A stretch of 51,421 nucleotides of DNA from an uncultured Acholeplasmatales bacterium (GCA_937877075.1 CALEGD010000126.1:1-51421), one strand, 5' to 3'; numbered from the stretch's first letter, positions 22,677 to 33,248 are shown. Numbers and translations: made by a program. The notes: generated by a model from the letters alone, not told the origin.

Positions 22677-24833
22677 ATGATATTCGCAGTCTTGATTCCG
22701 AGCGCGGTCTTAATAATGATATATATTCTTTTCTTAAGAAAGAAAGAATGGGATAATCTCATTCTCAAAATTCTAGGCTTGATATTATTTTCAGCCTTCT
22801 TAATTCAATTAAGAAAGAATTTAGCTATTGACAGGACTGTTGCTCTGGAGGGGGGACCAATTTCACAGTTGATGACTGTTGTCATTGTGATGATAAGATG
22901 GCTTACCGGAGTGGTTGTACTGGTCGGAATAACCGCTCCCTTTTTTACGAACAATAAAAGTTTTAAGAATATCATGAGGTTTATCACCCCGTTTGTATTA
23001 ATTCTTAATTTTTTGTTTTTTTATTCTAATAATCTTGCTTTTTTTGGAGAAAAATCCCTTTTTTATACCGAGTATAGATTCTATGCGATAGTAGTTGAAT
23101 ATGTGGTGCTCACATTAATGTCCGCAATCTATCTTACCCGTTTGGTTCGAAGAATTGATCCGCTTCCAAATAAACGAGAAGTTGGAACAATGTTTTTGGT
23201 ATTTGTCTTATTATTACCAACAATGATGCCGGAGGCAAGCCTAAGAATCTTATTTGGTGATTTAGGATCAATTGCCAATGATTTCACCGTCATTCATCGA
23301 CTTACGATTTACTTTTCCTTCCTGATTATGCCTTTGATTTATATCTATATGAAGAATGAAAGTTATGAGAACCGAAGATTACTTTTTATTGTCCTTTCGC
23401 TTTCTTCAGTTTTCCAGTTTCTATATATCAGAAGAGAAGGTCTGGCAGGTTGGCCGTTTCACCTTTGTAATACCGCTCTCTTCTTAATGCTGATATCCTT
23501 TGTTTTCAATATCAAAAGCACTTTCTATTTTTCTTATTTTGTAAATGTTCTCGGGGCTTTAGTAGCGATTATCTTACCGAATATTACAAGTGATGCCTTT
23601 AATATGGATAGTGTCGGCTTTTGGTATAATCATATCTACGCCTTTATTTTACCGATATTAGCGGTCGCACTCAAGGTTTACCCCCGTCCCCAGTTCAAAA
23701 TGATGAGGGGTGCAATCATTATCTTTACCATTTATTTAGTTTCGATGATGTTTGTAAATGCCTGGTTTAATAATTATACTTCGGTTGACTATTTCTTTCT
23801 CTATAGTGATTTTCTGACCGAAAAATTCCCCTTTATGATTGATATAAAAATAAATAACATTCTCTATTTTACCAATAATGGTTTAATATTTAAATTCTTC
23901 TGGCTCTATGACCTCTTAATATATATTGCTTTTATCTTTTTAATGTTTATTACTTGGGCAGTTTATGATTTCTTATTCAGGGTAGCGGATATTCATGGAG
24001 CTTTGAGAGTAAAGTTAAAAAAAGACAAAATGGATATTTTGTCTTTGAGAAAAGAAATGAAAGGCCGTCCATTAACCGAGCCATTGAATTTGGAGGGAGT
24101 CCATATGATTAAAATTGAAAACTTTACAAAGATATACGGAAATTCAAGAAACCCCGCTGTGGAGAATTTCAACCTGGAAGTTTACGACGGCGAGGTCTTC
24201 GGATTTATCGGACATAATGGGGCCGGTAAATCTACAACTATTAAGTCCTTGGTCGGCATTCAAAGCATTACCGGCGGTAGGATGGAAATCGGCGGTTATG
24301 ATATTTCCAAGCAACCAATTGAGGCAAAGCTACGAATCGGTTATGTTTCCGACAACCATGCCGTCTATGAACGTTTGACCGGTAGGGAATATATTAATTA
24401 TGTTGCCGATTTATACCTTGTATCTCAAGAAGACCGGGACGAAAGAATTGAAAAATATGTTCATATGTTTAATTTGGAAAATGCGATAGACAATGAAATT
24501 AAGTCTTACTCCCACGGAATGAAACAGAAAATTGTCGTAATTGCCTCCTTAATCCATAATCCAAAGGTCTGGATTTTAGACGAGCCCCTAACCGGACTTG
24601 ATCCGGTGAGCTCCTATCAGATTAAAGAATGTATGCGTGAACATGCAAATAACGGAAATATTGTCTTTTTCTCAAGCCATGTAATCGAGGTTGTAGAAAA
24701 GGTTTGTGATAGAATAGCTATTATTTCTCACGGTAAATTGCAGGGTATATATGAGTTGAAGAATCTTCGAAAACAAGGAATTTCTTTGGAAGAACTTTAT
24801 ATGCAGCATGTTGCTCGGGAGCAAAACGGATGA
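22677..24833 (+). CDS. YwaF-like membrane domain fused to an ABC-2 type ATPase
   Basis: 718 residues. Residues 1 to about 455 hold some twelve hydrophobic helices; the second half of this part contains GWPFHLCNTALFLMLISFVF and FWYNHIYAFILPILAVA, which resemble TIGR02206/YwaF. From residue 477 (MIKIENFTKIYG) a complete ABC ATPase follows: Walker A GHNGAGKSTT (512-519), signature SYSHGMKQK, Walker B VWILDEPLTGLDP, His-loop SSHVIE. The start is ATG 22677 with AGGTGA 5 nt upstream. An internal ATG at 24105 has its own GGAGGGAG (24092-24099), so a free 243-residue ATPase may also be made. It overlaps the downstream permease by 4 nt, so both should form one exporter. I know no characterised protein with this fusion. 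Confidence 0.85.
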   Translation: MIFAVLIPSAVLIMIYILFLRKKEWDNLILKILGLILFSAFLIQLRKNLAIDRTVALEGGPISQLMTVVIVMIRWLTGVVVLVGITAPFFTNNKSFKNIMRFITPFVLILNFLFFYSNNLAFFGEKSLFYTEYRFYAIVVEYVVLTLMSAIYLTRLVRRIDPLPNKREVGTMFLVFVLLLPTMMPEASLRILFGDLGSIANDFTVIHRLTIYFSFLIMPLIYIYMKNESYENRRLLFIVLSLSSVFQFLYIRREGLAGWPFHLCNTALFLMLISFVFNIKSTFYFSYFVNVLGALVAIILPNITSDAFNMDSVGFWYNHIYAFILPILAVALKVYPRPQFKMMRGAIIIFTIYLVSMMFVNAWFNNYTSVDYFFLYSDFLTEKFPFMIDIKINNILYFTNNGLIFKFFWLYDLLIYIAFIFLMFITWAVYDFLFRVADIHGALRVKLKKDKMDILSLRKEMKGRPLTEPLNLEGVHMIKIENFTKIYGNSRNPAVENFNLEVYDGEVFGFIGHNGAGKSTTIKSLVGIQSITGGRMEIGGYDISKQPIEAKLRIGYVSDNHAVYERLTGREYINYVADLYLVSQEDRDERIEKYVHMFNLENAIDNEIKSYSHGMKQKIVVIASLIHNPKVWILDEPLTGLDPVSSYQIKECMREHANNGNIVFFSSHVIEVVEKVCDRIAIISHGKLQGIYELKNLRKQGISLEELYMQHVAREQNG

Positions 24834-26467
24834 AAGCTATGTTTAAGCGGCTGAAGATACTGGCTTTGTTGCAGATTTCGAATAAACATAAAATAAAAAA
24901 GCCGGAAAATATTAAAAGATTAATCGCAAATATTTTCTTAAGAATCTTAGGGTTGGTGATCGTAACCGTGGTCTGTGCGGGAATCACGATCTTGCTGGTT
25001 GATATTATCGGGATTCCCAAGAATCCTCAACTATTAACTTTCTTTATCGTTTTAGTCCAAGCTTTTTCAATTATTGCCAGTATAACCGGTCTTCTAGAAA
25101 ACCTCTATACAAGCAAAGATAATCCTATCTTACTTTCCTACCCGGCAAAACCGACCGAAGTTTTTATGAGTAAACTTTTGGTTTACTACATTTACGAGTT
25201 TATAAAAAGTTTAAATTTCTTTTTGCCTTTCTTCCTCGGTTTCGGATATGTCTTAGGGATATTAAGCCCGGTTTACATTATTACCACGATTCTGATGACT
25301 TTTATTTTACCGCTCTTCCCGGTTTTAATCGGAGCCTTGGTAACTATTCCTTTGATTTTTCTAAAAAGATTTCTCAAGATGCATAAGATAATAAAATCTT
25401 CTATAACGGTAATACTTTTAGTTTTAGCTTTTATTATCATAACAAAGATTCCGAATTTACTTCCGGAACCACTAAGAATCTTGGCAATGTATGATATTTT
25501 TGTGGAAAAACTGAAAAACTTTATTGGCTTAATTAATAAATGGTCTTTATATTATTCTTCTATCGGTAACCTCTTTTTTGGAAATAAAGTCGGTATCGGT
25601 CTTTCTCTTATCTTAGGAGTATTAATTGTATTCATCGTGTTGATTATCTTTATATCCCGACCTTTTTATTTCAAGATGGCCTCAAAAAGTACTGAACATG
25701 CCAGTCTTAAAGCTCACAAACAAATGAATTTTGCTCATAAAAATACATTTTTAACCTTTCTTAGAAAAGAATGGACCTTAACCATCCGAAATCCCGGAGA
25801 GTTTATCAATAATTATTCTTTTATCATCGCTCTTCCTTATGTTTTTTATTTGATGATGTCAATCTTCATTCGAGTTTACCGAAATCAACTAGGTGACATT
25901 ATGATGGTTACCTTCTCGATGTTGATAACACTTATGATGTCGACCGCCTCTAATACAGCAAGTGCAATGGCGGTAACCAGTGAAGGAAAAGAATTTGTCT
26001 TAATGAAAACTGCACCCGGAAAGACCTCGAATATGGCTTGGGCGAAGATTCTCTTCAATCTTGTTTTTTCGACCTTGATGATTGTTTTAAGTTACCTCTT
26101 ATTTATCATATTTTCTAATCGCGATATCTGGACGGCGGATCTTTATTTGATGATGATTTCTTCGGTTTTGATAAATAGCGGTATGGTATTTTGGTCTTTT
26201 CAGATTGATATGTTAAACCCGAGGTTGAGTGAATACGCTTCAACCGGCGGGCTTGCTCATGCCCATAATTACTCCCAATCAATAATGTTAGGATTTTTAT
26301 GGTCACTCTTTTTTACGGTTCTCTTTATTATCTTTTATCTCGATAAAGGTAGTACGATTGCCGTTAGAAATTTTAAAATCATTTCTTGTACAATAGTATT
26401 CTTTTTGGTGAGAATATTTCTATTCTCTCGTTATCTAAAAGCCTATTTCAAGGAAATAGAGTTTTAA
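24830..26467 (+). CDS. ABC-2 type exporter permease
   Basis: 545 residues with roughly twelve membrane helices in two blocks separated by a polar stretch (about 285-310). SKDNPILLSYPAKPTEVFMSKLL and TSEGKEFVLMKTAPGKT are the cytoplasmic loops common to large Bacillota ABC-2 permeases of unknown substrate. ATGA overlap with the fusion gene indicates coupled translation, making it the likely partner of that ATPase. A 9-nt gap and AAGGAGG lead to the next gene. Confidence 0.8.
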   Translation: MKAMFKRLKILALLQISNKHKIKKPENIKRLIANIFLRILGLVIVTVVCAGITILLVDIIGIPKNPQLLTFFIVLVQAFSIIASITGLLENLYTSKDNPILLSYPAKPTEVFMSKLLVYYIYEFIKSLNFFLPFFLGFGYVLGILSPVYIITTILMTFILPLFPVLIGALVTIPLIFLKRFLKMHKIIKSSITVILLVLAFIIITKIPNLLPEPLRILAMYDIFVEKLKNFIGLINKWSLYYSSIGNLFFGNKVGIGLSLILGVLIVFIVLIIFISRPFYFKMASKSTEHASLKAHKQMNFAHKNTFLTFLRKEWTLTIRNPGEFINNYSFIIALPYVFYLMMSIFIRVYRNQLGDIMMVTFSMLITLMMSTASNTASAMAVTSEGKEFVLMKTAPGKTSNMAWAKILFNLVFSTLMIVLSYLLFIIFSNRDIWTADLYLMMISSVLINSGMVFWSFQIDMLNPRLSEYASTGGLAHAHNYSQSIMLGFLWSLFFTVLFIIFYLDKGSTIAVRNFKIISCTIVFFLVRIFLFSRYLKAYFKEIEF

Positions 26468-26476
26468 GGAGGAAAA

Positions 26477-26923
26477 ATGAACAAAAAAATAGTTGCTATC
26501 TTTCTCTTTGTTTTTTGCGTTATTGCCGTTGTCGCAATCGGTGTATTTGGAAAAGTCCCCGATCCTGCTAGCATTATTTCCGTTGAAGAGATTATATTTT
26601 TGGATAGGTCTCGTCATGAAGATAATTTTGAATGCGAATTAAATGAAGACGGGGAAAAGGTTATTTATATTCAAAGAGGAAATGATACCTATCAGCTTGA
26701 TTGGCAGTTTAATCCGGAAAACGCAACTGATATAACGGTTAGTTTTATTAAGATTGCTGGAAGTGACTTTTTTGATATTGACGCTAATGGTTTGATAACC
26801 TTCAAAAAAGAGGTTGCAATCACCGTCAAAATTCAGAGTAATTTAAAAGATTTAAAATCAGATATTGTGAACATTGAATTTATCGGTAATCCTTCTTCAG
26901 ATGAAGAAGATCCGTTTGACTAG
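26477..26923 (+). CDS. small membrane-anchored exported protein
   Basis: 148 residues. One N-terminal hydrophobic segment (about 5-25) with no lipobox, then an acidic extracytoplasmic part with beta-strand character. The segment ending DFFDIDANGLITFKKEVAIT recalls bacterial Ig-like (BIG2) repeats ('xxxxVDxxGxVTakxxGxatIt'). The C-terminus is acidic (SSDEEDPFD). It sits between the ABC permease and the giant lipoprotein with 9- and 19-nt gaps and good ribosome binding sites. The function is unknown. Confidence 0.7.
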   Translation: MNKKIVAIFLFVFCVIAVVAIGVFGKVPDPASIISVEEIIFLDRSRHEDNFECELNEDGEKVIYIQRGNDTYQLDWQFNPENATDITVSFIKIAGSDFFDIDANGLITFKKEVAITVKIQSNLKDLKSDIVNIEFIGNPSSDEEDPFD

Positions 26924-26942
26924 ATCTCTGTGGAGGAGAATT

Positions 26943-29900
26943 ATGAAAAAAACATTTAGAATTGGAATTAAAACCTTACTATTAATAGCTCTTTCCCTAA
27001 CGCTTTCCGCTTGTTTTACAAGAAGTGCTCTTATTTCTTTTGAAAGTAATGGCGGAACACCGGTTAGAGATATAATGGTGCCTTTCGGGGAAATTCCGAA
27101 TGAACCGGATGAACCGACCAAAGAAGGTTATGTTTTTATTGGTTGGTTTTCGGATAAAGATTTGACTAATAAATATACCTTTGAAGATTCGGTTGAAGAC
27201 AATATGACTCTATACGCCAAGTGGGATCCCGCTAAATATACGATAACTTGGGATACTAACGGGGGATCAGAAATAGAACCGAGCAAAATAGGTTATAAAA
27301 TGACGGTTCTGGCTCCGACCCAACCGAAAAAAGAGGGGTATATTTTTGGCGGTTGGTATTATGAGAAGGAATTTGATAATCTTTTTGATTTCCAAACTAC
27401 AATGCCGGCAAAAGACTTTACTCTTTATGCCCGTTGGTCATTGGGGGAATTTAAAGTTACGCTTAATACTAACGGCGGCTCCCCTATTGATCCGATTACC
27501 GATAAATACGGTGAAGACTTTGAGATACCGGCTACCAACAAAGTCGGACATACTTTTAAAGGTTGGTATCTTGATTCTGAATTTAAAGAAGAATTTAAAG
27601 AATATAAGATTCCTGCTTCTGATATTACGCTTTATGCTAAGTGGGAAGCTATAGATATTACTGTAACGTTCTTCATTTATGAAGGAAAATTTAACACAGA
27701 AACCGTAAAATATAATCAGACTGCAAAGGTACCGAATACTCCCGAAAGAGCGGGATATACTTTTAAAGAGTGGAAATTAGAAGGCGAAACCTATGATTTT
27801 GAAACTCCTGTTCGCGAGGATATTACTCTAAAAGCAGACTGGGAAATAAACCTTTATAAAGTTACTTTCAATACATTTGGCGGAAGTTTAGTTGATTTTA
27901 AAGAAACTCAGTATAATACAACTATTTTGGAACCTTTAAAACCAACTAAAACCGGACATGAATTTGTCGGTTGGTTTAAGGATGCAGGATTGAATGAAGC
28001 TTGGAATTTTACTGAAGACAGAGTTCTTTCAAATATTACTTTATACGCAAAATGGAAACTAAACTCTTATAGAATTCAATTCGTCACCGGAGCTGAGATG
28101 ATTCCTGCTATAAACCAGGAGTTTGGCACCGTATTAACTGAACCAAAGGCACCAGCCTTAGAAGGTCATGAATTTGCTGGTTGGTATCTTGATTCAGCTC
28201 ATACAAAACCATATATATTCCCTGATACAATGCCTGCAGAAAATCTTACTTTATACGCCAGATGGACAACTAATGATTATCAATTAATCTATCAGGTTGA
28301 CGGTGAGGTTTACCGTTTTGATTCTATTCCATTTGGTTCTGAAATAAACTTAATAGAAAATCCGGAAAAGATGGGACATACTTTCATCGGTTGGGATGGT
28401 CTTCCTGATACTATGCCCGCAAGAGATGTTACTGTAAATGCCGTTTTCGCCATTAATTCTTACCAAGGAATCTATTATGTTGACGGTGAAGAATATCAAA
28501 GGGTAAATATAAAGTATGGTGAAGAAATAATACCTCTTGTAGAACCGACTAAAACCGGATATACATTCTCTGGTTGGAGCGAAATTCCTTTAACTATGCC
28601 CGCAGATGATATCGTTATCTCAGGAGATTTTGTTATTAATTTTTATGAAATTTTAATTCAATCTAATTTCGGTCAGGGAACAGTCAGTGTTATTCCTACC
28701 GATTCACCGGTAGCCTACAACACCGAGTTAACCGTTAGGGCGACTCCTGAAGCCGGTTATAAGTTTTCTCACTGGCATGACGGTAAGGAAATCCGTTCTA
28801 CAGAAACGGTCTTTACCTTTACAATGCCGGCAGAAGATCTTGTCTTAACTGCATTCTTTGTAGCTGAAGACAATGTAGAATATCGAGTCATTTATTACGG
28901 CGAATCTCTTGACGGTACAGGTTATGGAATCTTAGACTCGATTAAGCTTTACGGAACAACCGAAGACCTTGTAGAGGCGGAAAGCAGAAGCATTCCCGGC
29001 TTTACCTTTGATATCGACTATGAAGGTAATGTTCTTAGAGGAAATGTCCTCGGTGACGGCAGCTTGATATTACATGTTTATTACAGTCGGAATTCCTATA
29101 CTTTAACTTATCTTCTTGAAGGTGTAGTATATCTTGAAGTATCTTATAAATTTGAAGAAGAAATAATAGAGCTTGAAGACCCTACAAAAGAGGGATATCA
29201 ATTTATGGGCTGGAATCTCCATCCGGATAAAATGCCTGCAGAAAACATTTCTATTAGCGGCAGTTACGGTATAGTTGATTACTCAATTACTTATCAATTA
29301 GACGGCGGTTCCTTTTCACTAAACCAACCTGAAAAATATAATATTAATAGTGATTTTTCGATTGCAAATCCGACCAAACTCGGTTTTACTTTCCTTGGTT
29401 GGACATTTGCAGGCGAGGATGTTCCGGTTAAGGATTTCAGAATAATCCCCGGAAGAACCGGAAATCTGAACCTTATCGCTAACTGGAAAGAAATTGACTA
29501 TTTGATTCAATATTTCGACGGTGCAGATTTGCTTTCTTTAAATCCTAATACCTATACCATAAATGATGAAGTAATTTTACCGATTCCGACAAAAACCGGA
29601 CATACTTTCCTCGGTTATTATGATAATAGTGAATTCATGGGTGAGGCTATTACGGTTATTCCTCTAGGTTCAACCGGTAATAAGAGTTTTCATGCAAACT
29701 TTAAAGCAGATTCTTATCGAATCTACTATTATAATGGTTCTGAATTAATTAATGATTTGACCCTTATTAACGAATATACCTATAGTGAATATGAAGATTT
29801 GGTTCTGGTAACACTTCCCGAACTAACTGGACATAGTTTTACTTGGGAGGACGGAGAGGGTAATCCAATTGCAAGAATACCTGCCGGATCTTTTGGGGAA

Positions 29901-32900
29901 ATCACATTATATTCAAAATATACGGCTAAATCATATGATGTTTCCTTCTATAATGAAAATGGTGATTTAATCGGTACCGTATATGATGTTATCTATGATA
30001 GTGAAATCACTCTAACAATGGCTTTAAATGGGGAACCTACTTCGGTTGAAAAATTGATTGAACTGAATCAAAATATTCTTCTTCTTAATCAAGGAATTTT
30101 AGATTTACCAACATTCCAAATTTATTTAATGGAAAATGCCGCTCAAATAACTGGTATTTCTAAAGCGATGGCTCTAGCATTACAAAGAGTAATGACCGAG
30201 CAAAATGAAGCTGCAATCCAGGCTTTAATGCAAGCCGGGGATGCGGAACTTTCCCGTCTTGCTCAGGCACTGGATATAAAAATCAATCTTCTTCAAACAC
30301 TCAAAACTAAGATTGAAGAGGTTGTACAAGGCGGAAGCGGAGAAGAGCTTTTCTTGTATATTTATGCAGCAAAAGGTGCATTTACTTCCTATTCTGAGGA
30401 ATTGGCTCTCCAAATCGGAACCTGGCTTGCTTCCTTAGGTACAGATATGGATGCTTTCGAACAAATGAATGGGCTAGTAAGTATGGAACTGATCAATGCT
30501 GCTATGATTCGCCAGACTTATCGGAAGAATCATCCGTCAAAGAACGGTTATGCCTTTATCGGTTGGAAATTAGGTTCAGGAACACTTTATTTGACCCATG
30601 GTGAAGGATATACCTTCAACGGCTCGATTGTTATGGCTCCGGCGTCTAATATTCAAGGAACACCGGCAAAACTAATAGCTGTCTATAGGCGCCTTCAAGG
30701 TCTTGAATCCACTTTTAGTGCCAGTGATAATCGATTAAACTGGAGTTTCTTAAGTAATGAAATCCTTTCTTCATTATATGATGAAGAAACAGAAACCATT
30801 GAAGTTGAATATGAAATTTATCTTGAGGATATAAACGGAAATATTTCATATTTTGAGACGACTGTTGACAATAAAATTTCTCTCACTAATCTCGGCACCT
30901 ATCAGGTAAAAGTAATTCCGGTTGTTAGAATCTATGAAAACGGAGAATTAATCAATACCGTTAGTGCAAGTATCTCTAATGCCATAGGTCTTGAAGTTAC
31001 GGTTAAGAAAATGGAAAATGAAGCCGTTTTGGAGTCTTCGGGAAAATACTATCATAAAGTATCCGAAAATAACGAGACAGTATACTATTTCTTCAGTAAT
31101 ACCGAAATTACATTCCCTAGCTCGAGCTTTACGATTCTTTCCGGATCAGAGTATGTTACGGTCAAGAATCAAAGAACATTGGTTTTCGGAAACTCTTATA
31201 CAACTGAAAATCAAGCGATTGAATTCACCTTCACCGCTAGTGAAGGCGGAACTGAATATCTCGGTAGAATTTATCCTTATATTTCTCAATATGAATTGGG
31301 TGAAAACTTAACCCATTATAATAATACAACCGAAGATATCGAAAACACCCTTTATTATGATAAGGAAGTTAAACCTTATTATGTTGGTAAAGCAATTATT
31401 GGTGCTGATGAAACTGATATCTTTGATAATGACAATGCTTTCTATTTCGATTTGTTGATAAAGACTACCGGAGGTAAGAAAATTGAATTACCGGCCGCAT
31501 TCCTCGATTTCAAAGCTTATGAAATTGTTGACGGGGTGGAAGAAGAAGTAATTATCAGAGATAACACAAGTGGTGATTGGCAAATCTATCGTTTCGGAAA
31601 ATACTTCTATTTCCGGGAGAGTGGAAAAGTCTATCGGGTTTCAATAGGCATCAAGAACGCTTATTTTCCAAGAGAATTGAAGGATTCCGGTGTTATTACC
31701 GAAAAATCTTTCGTTATTACCACAAATGATTCTCTCAATGTCTTTACAAATGAAGAATTAAAACAAGCCTATGCCAATACGCTGGTAAAGGGTATTAATA
31801 TCCACCGGAATATTGAAGCGAAATTAAATCAGAATCAAACTTATGTCGATCCAGATGATGGGATTACCTATCCTTATAACTTATACGCCGGAAATGTTAT
31901 TACTCTTTATAATAATAATCTTGCACATAAGAGTGGCAATGTTTACCAAAGGATTTCCGCAGTCGATTCTGAAAATCCCGATAATTTGGTGATTAACGGT
32001 AACTACTTTGCAATAGACGGCAGTAAACTACCTTATTGTAATTATGAACCGGGTGAAATCGGTATTGAAATTCCCGGTGGTACTATCATAGGTCAGGTAG
32101 GTCCGCTTTCGACCGTACCAGGTTATAAAGTTAGAAATGTTCAAATAGCGATATTCAATCATATCGGACTTGACCTTACTAGCCCCATTGGAGTTAATTA
32201 CGGTGGCGTTACTTACAATAATCTTACGGTTATCGGTAATACGCGGACTCCGAATGTAAACTATTCCGAAGGTGCAGGAAAGATTGAGGAAGCCTTAGAA
32301 ATAATGGGAAGGAATTCTGGTGGTTATGTTGCGATTGCAAGTAACTACAATCTAACACTAGCGGTTGATAATGTAGTTGTCGGCGCCAGTACGATTGCGA
32401 TTTGGTCCAATACCGAATCTGAGGTAATAGTAAACAATACTCATGTATATAATAGTTGGGCTAACTCGATGTATTCTTATGGTGCAAGAAGTTTATCTGT
32501 CGCAAATGCCATCTTAGAAACCAGCGGTGGTGCGGCAATCCATTATGAAGATACCAAGTTCACGAAAGAATATGAACCGACTATTAATTTTGACACTCAA
32601 ACTGTGGAAGTTAATAACTGGGTATCAGGCGAAGAACCTTGGTTTAAGGCTCATAGTATGGAACTTGCTGCAATGCAAATGAAAGCTCAAATTAATTCTG
32701 GTGTTTCCGCTCTTGATGCCAGCATCTTAAGGACTATCACTGATCCAAATACAAACTTAACTTCCAGAAAGATGAATTTTATCATGTTGATTCTTCCGGA
32801 GTCAGAACAATTGAGTCCCTCGGAGGCGTTACAAGATGAAGCAGCAAAGAATGGCACCGCCACCGAAGTCGGATATTCTGATGTTAAGATTAATATGCTG

Positions 32901-33182
32901 CAATCAAGCGACTGGTATGATTATGACGTACCTTATGGAGATAAATATCTTGTACAAATAAGTGAGAATTTATTCCTGCAAGTGGCCGGACTTACTGGGC
33001 AGACTTACAACTCCGTAGCCCTTCCTTTCGGAGAAATTCGACCAATAGTTCTTGATACGGGTATTTCTGATCTTGGAACCAATATCTATACCAATTATTT
33101 AGCGGTTCAGGCCGACCTTTCAAGCGTTTCCCGTGGCCATGGTATTTTGGTAGTCGGACTGGACAAGAAGACTCTAGACTAA
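26943..33182 (+). CDS. giant B-repeat (InlB/Flg_new) surface lipoprotein
   Basis: 2079 residues. Lipoprotein signal with lipobox LSAC (Cys24). About fifteen tandem units of 60-75 residues run from ~29 to ~1250, most with the InlB B-repeat pattern 'xYxVxFxxxGG......Y......P..P.k.GytFxGWy......yxF...mp....tLyAkW'. Units 7, 8 and 11 are short variants; units 9 and 10 diverge (unit 10 looks MucBP-like). Unit 15 is split by a helical insertion (about 1031-1198). From ~1250 to 1640 there are mixed beta domains, and from ~1640 to the end a region like a right-handed beta-helix (VKGINIHRN, YNNLTVIGNT, VNNTHVYNSW). There is no LPxTG. GGAGGAG precedes ATG 26943. It is the last gene of the fusion-ABC block. 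Confidence 0.88.
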   Translation: MKKTFRIGIKTLLLIALSLTLSACFTRSALISFESNGGTPVRDIMVPFGEIPNEPDEPTKEGYVFIGWFSDKDLTNKYTFEDSVEDNMTLYAKWDPAKYTITWDTNGGSEIEPSKIGYKMTVLAPTQPKKEGYIFGGWYYEKEFDNLFDFQTTMPAKDFTLYARWSLGEFKVTLNTNGGSPIDPITDKYGEDFEIPATNKVGHTFKGWYLDSEFKEEFKEYKIPASDITLYAKWEAIDITVTFFIYEGKFNTETVKYNQTAKVPNTPERAGYTFKEWKLEGETYDFETPVREDITLKADWEINLYKVTFNTFGGSLVDFKETQYNTTILEPLKPTKTGHEFVGWFKDAGLNEAWNFTEDRVLSNITLYAKWKLNSYRIQFVTGAEMIPAINQEFGTVLTEPKAPALEGHEFAGWYLDSAHTKPYIFPDTMPAENLTLYARWTTNDYQLIYQVDGEVYRFDSIPFGSEINLIENPEKMGHTFIGWDGLPDTMPARDVTVNAVFAINSYQGIYYVDGEEYQRVNIKYGEEIIPLVEPTKTGYTFSGWSEIPLTMPADDIVISGDFVINFYEILIQSNFGQGTVSVIPTDSPVAYNTELTVRATPEAGYKFSHWHDGKEIRSTETVFTFTMPAEDLVLTAFFVAEDNVEYRVIYYGESLDGTGYGILDSIKLYGTTEDLVEAESRSIPGFTFDIDYEGNVLRGNVLGDGSLILHVYYSRNSYTLTYLLEGVVYLEVSYKFEEEIIELEDPTKEGYQFMGWNLHPDKMPAENISISGSYGIVDYSITYQLDGGSFSLNQPEKYNINSDFSIANPTKLGFTFLGWTFAGEDVPVKDFRIIPGRTGNLNLIANWKEIDYLIQYFDGADLLSLNPNTYTINDEVILPIPTKTGHTFLGYYDNSEFMGEAITVIPLGSTGNKSFHANFKADSYRIYYYNGSELINDLTLINEYTYSEYEDLVLVTLPELTGHSFTWEDGEGNPIARIPAGSFGEITLYSKYTAKSYDVSFYNENGDLIGTVYDVIYDSEITLTMALNGEPTSVEKLIELNQNILLLNQGILDLPTFQIYLMENAAQITGISKAMALALQRVMTEQNEAAIQALMQAGDAELSRLAQALDIKINLLQTLKTKIEEVVQGGSGEELFLYIYAAKGAFTSYSEELALQIGTWLASLGTDMDAFEQMNGLVSMELINAAMIRQTYRKNHPSKNGYAFIGWKLGSGTLYLTHGEGYTFNGSIVMAPASNIQGTPAKLIAVYRRLQGLESTFSASDNRLNWSFLSNEILSSLYDEETETIEVEYEIYLEDINGNISYFETTVDNKISLTNLGTYQVKVIPVVRIYENGELINTVSASISNAIGLEVTVKKMENEAVLESSGKYYHKVSENNETVYYFFSNTEITFPSSSFTILSGSEYVTVKNQRTLVFGNSYTTENQAIEFTFTASEGGTEYLGRIYPYISQYELGENLTHYNNTTEDIENTLYYDKEVKPYYVGKAIIGADETDIFDNDNAFYFDLLIKTTGGKKIELPAAFLDFKAYEIVDGVEEEVIIRDNTSGDWQIYRFGKYFYFRESGKVYRVSIGIKNAYFPRELKDSGVITEKSFVITTNDSLNVFTNEELKQAYANTLVKGINIHRNIEAKLNQNQTYVDPDDGITYPYNLYAGNVITLYNNNLAHKSGNVYQRISAVDSENPDNLVINGNYFAIDGSKLPYCNYEPGEIGIEIPGGTIIGQVGPLSTVPGYKVRNVQIAIFNHIGLDLTSPIGVNYGGVTYNNLTVIGNTRTPNVNYSEGAGKIEEALEIMGRNSGGYVAIASNYNLTLAVDNVVVGASTIAIWSNTESEVIVNNTHVYNSWANSMYSYGARSLSVANAILETSGGAAIHYEDTKFTKEYEPTINFDTQTVEVNNWVSGEEPWFKAHSMELAAMQMKAQINSGVSALDASILRTITDPNTNLTSRKMNFIMLILPESEQLSPSEALQDEAAKNGTATEVGYSDVKINMLQSSDWYDYDVPYGDKYLVQISENLFLQVAGLTGQTYNSVALPFGEIRPIVLDTGISDLGTNIYTNYLAVQADLSSVSRGHGILVVGLDKKTLD

Positions 33183-33186
33183 AATC

Positions 33187-33220
33187 AAAGAGGTGAATCC
33201 AAATGATTCATCTCTTTTCT
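33187..33220 (+). terminator. terminator after the giant lipoprotein gene
   Basis: AAAGAGGTGAATC (33187-33199) pairs with GATTCATCTCTTT (33205-33217), 13 bp with one G-T pair and a 5-nt loop. It begins 4 nt after the stop. Confidence 0.8.
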
Positions 33221-33248
33221 TAAATATAAATAATAATGTTTTCATTTA

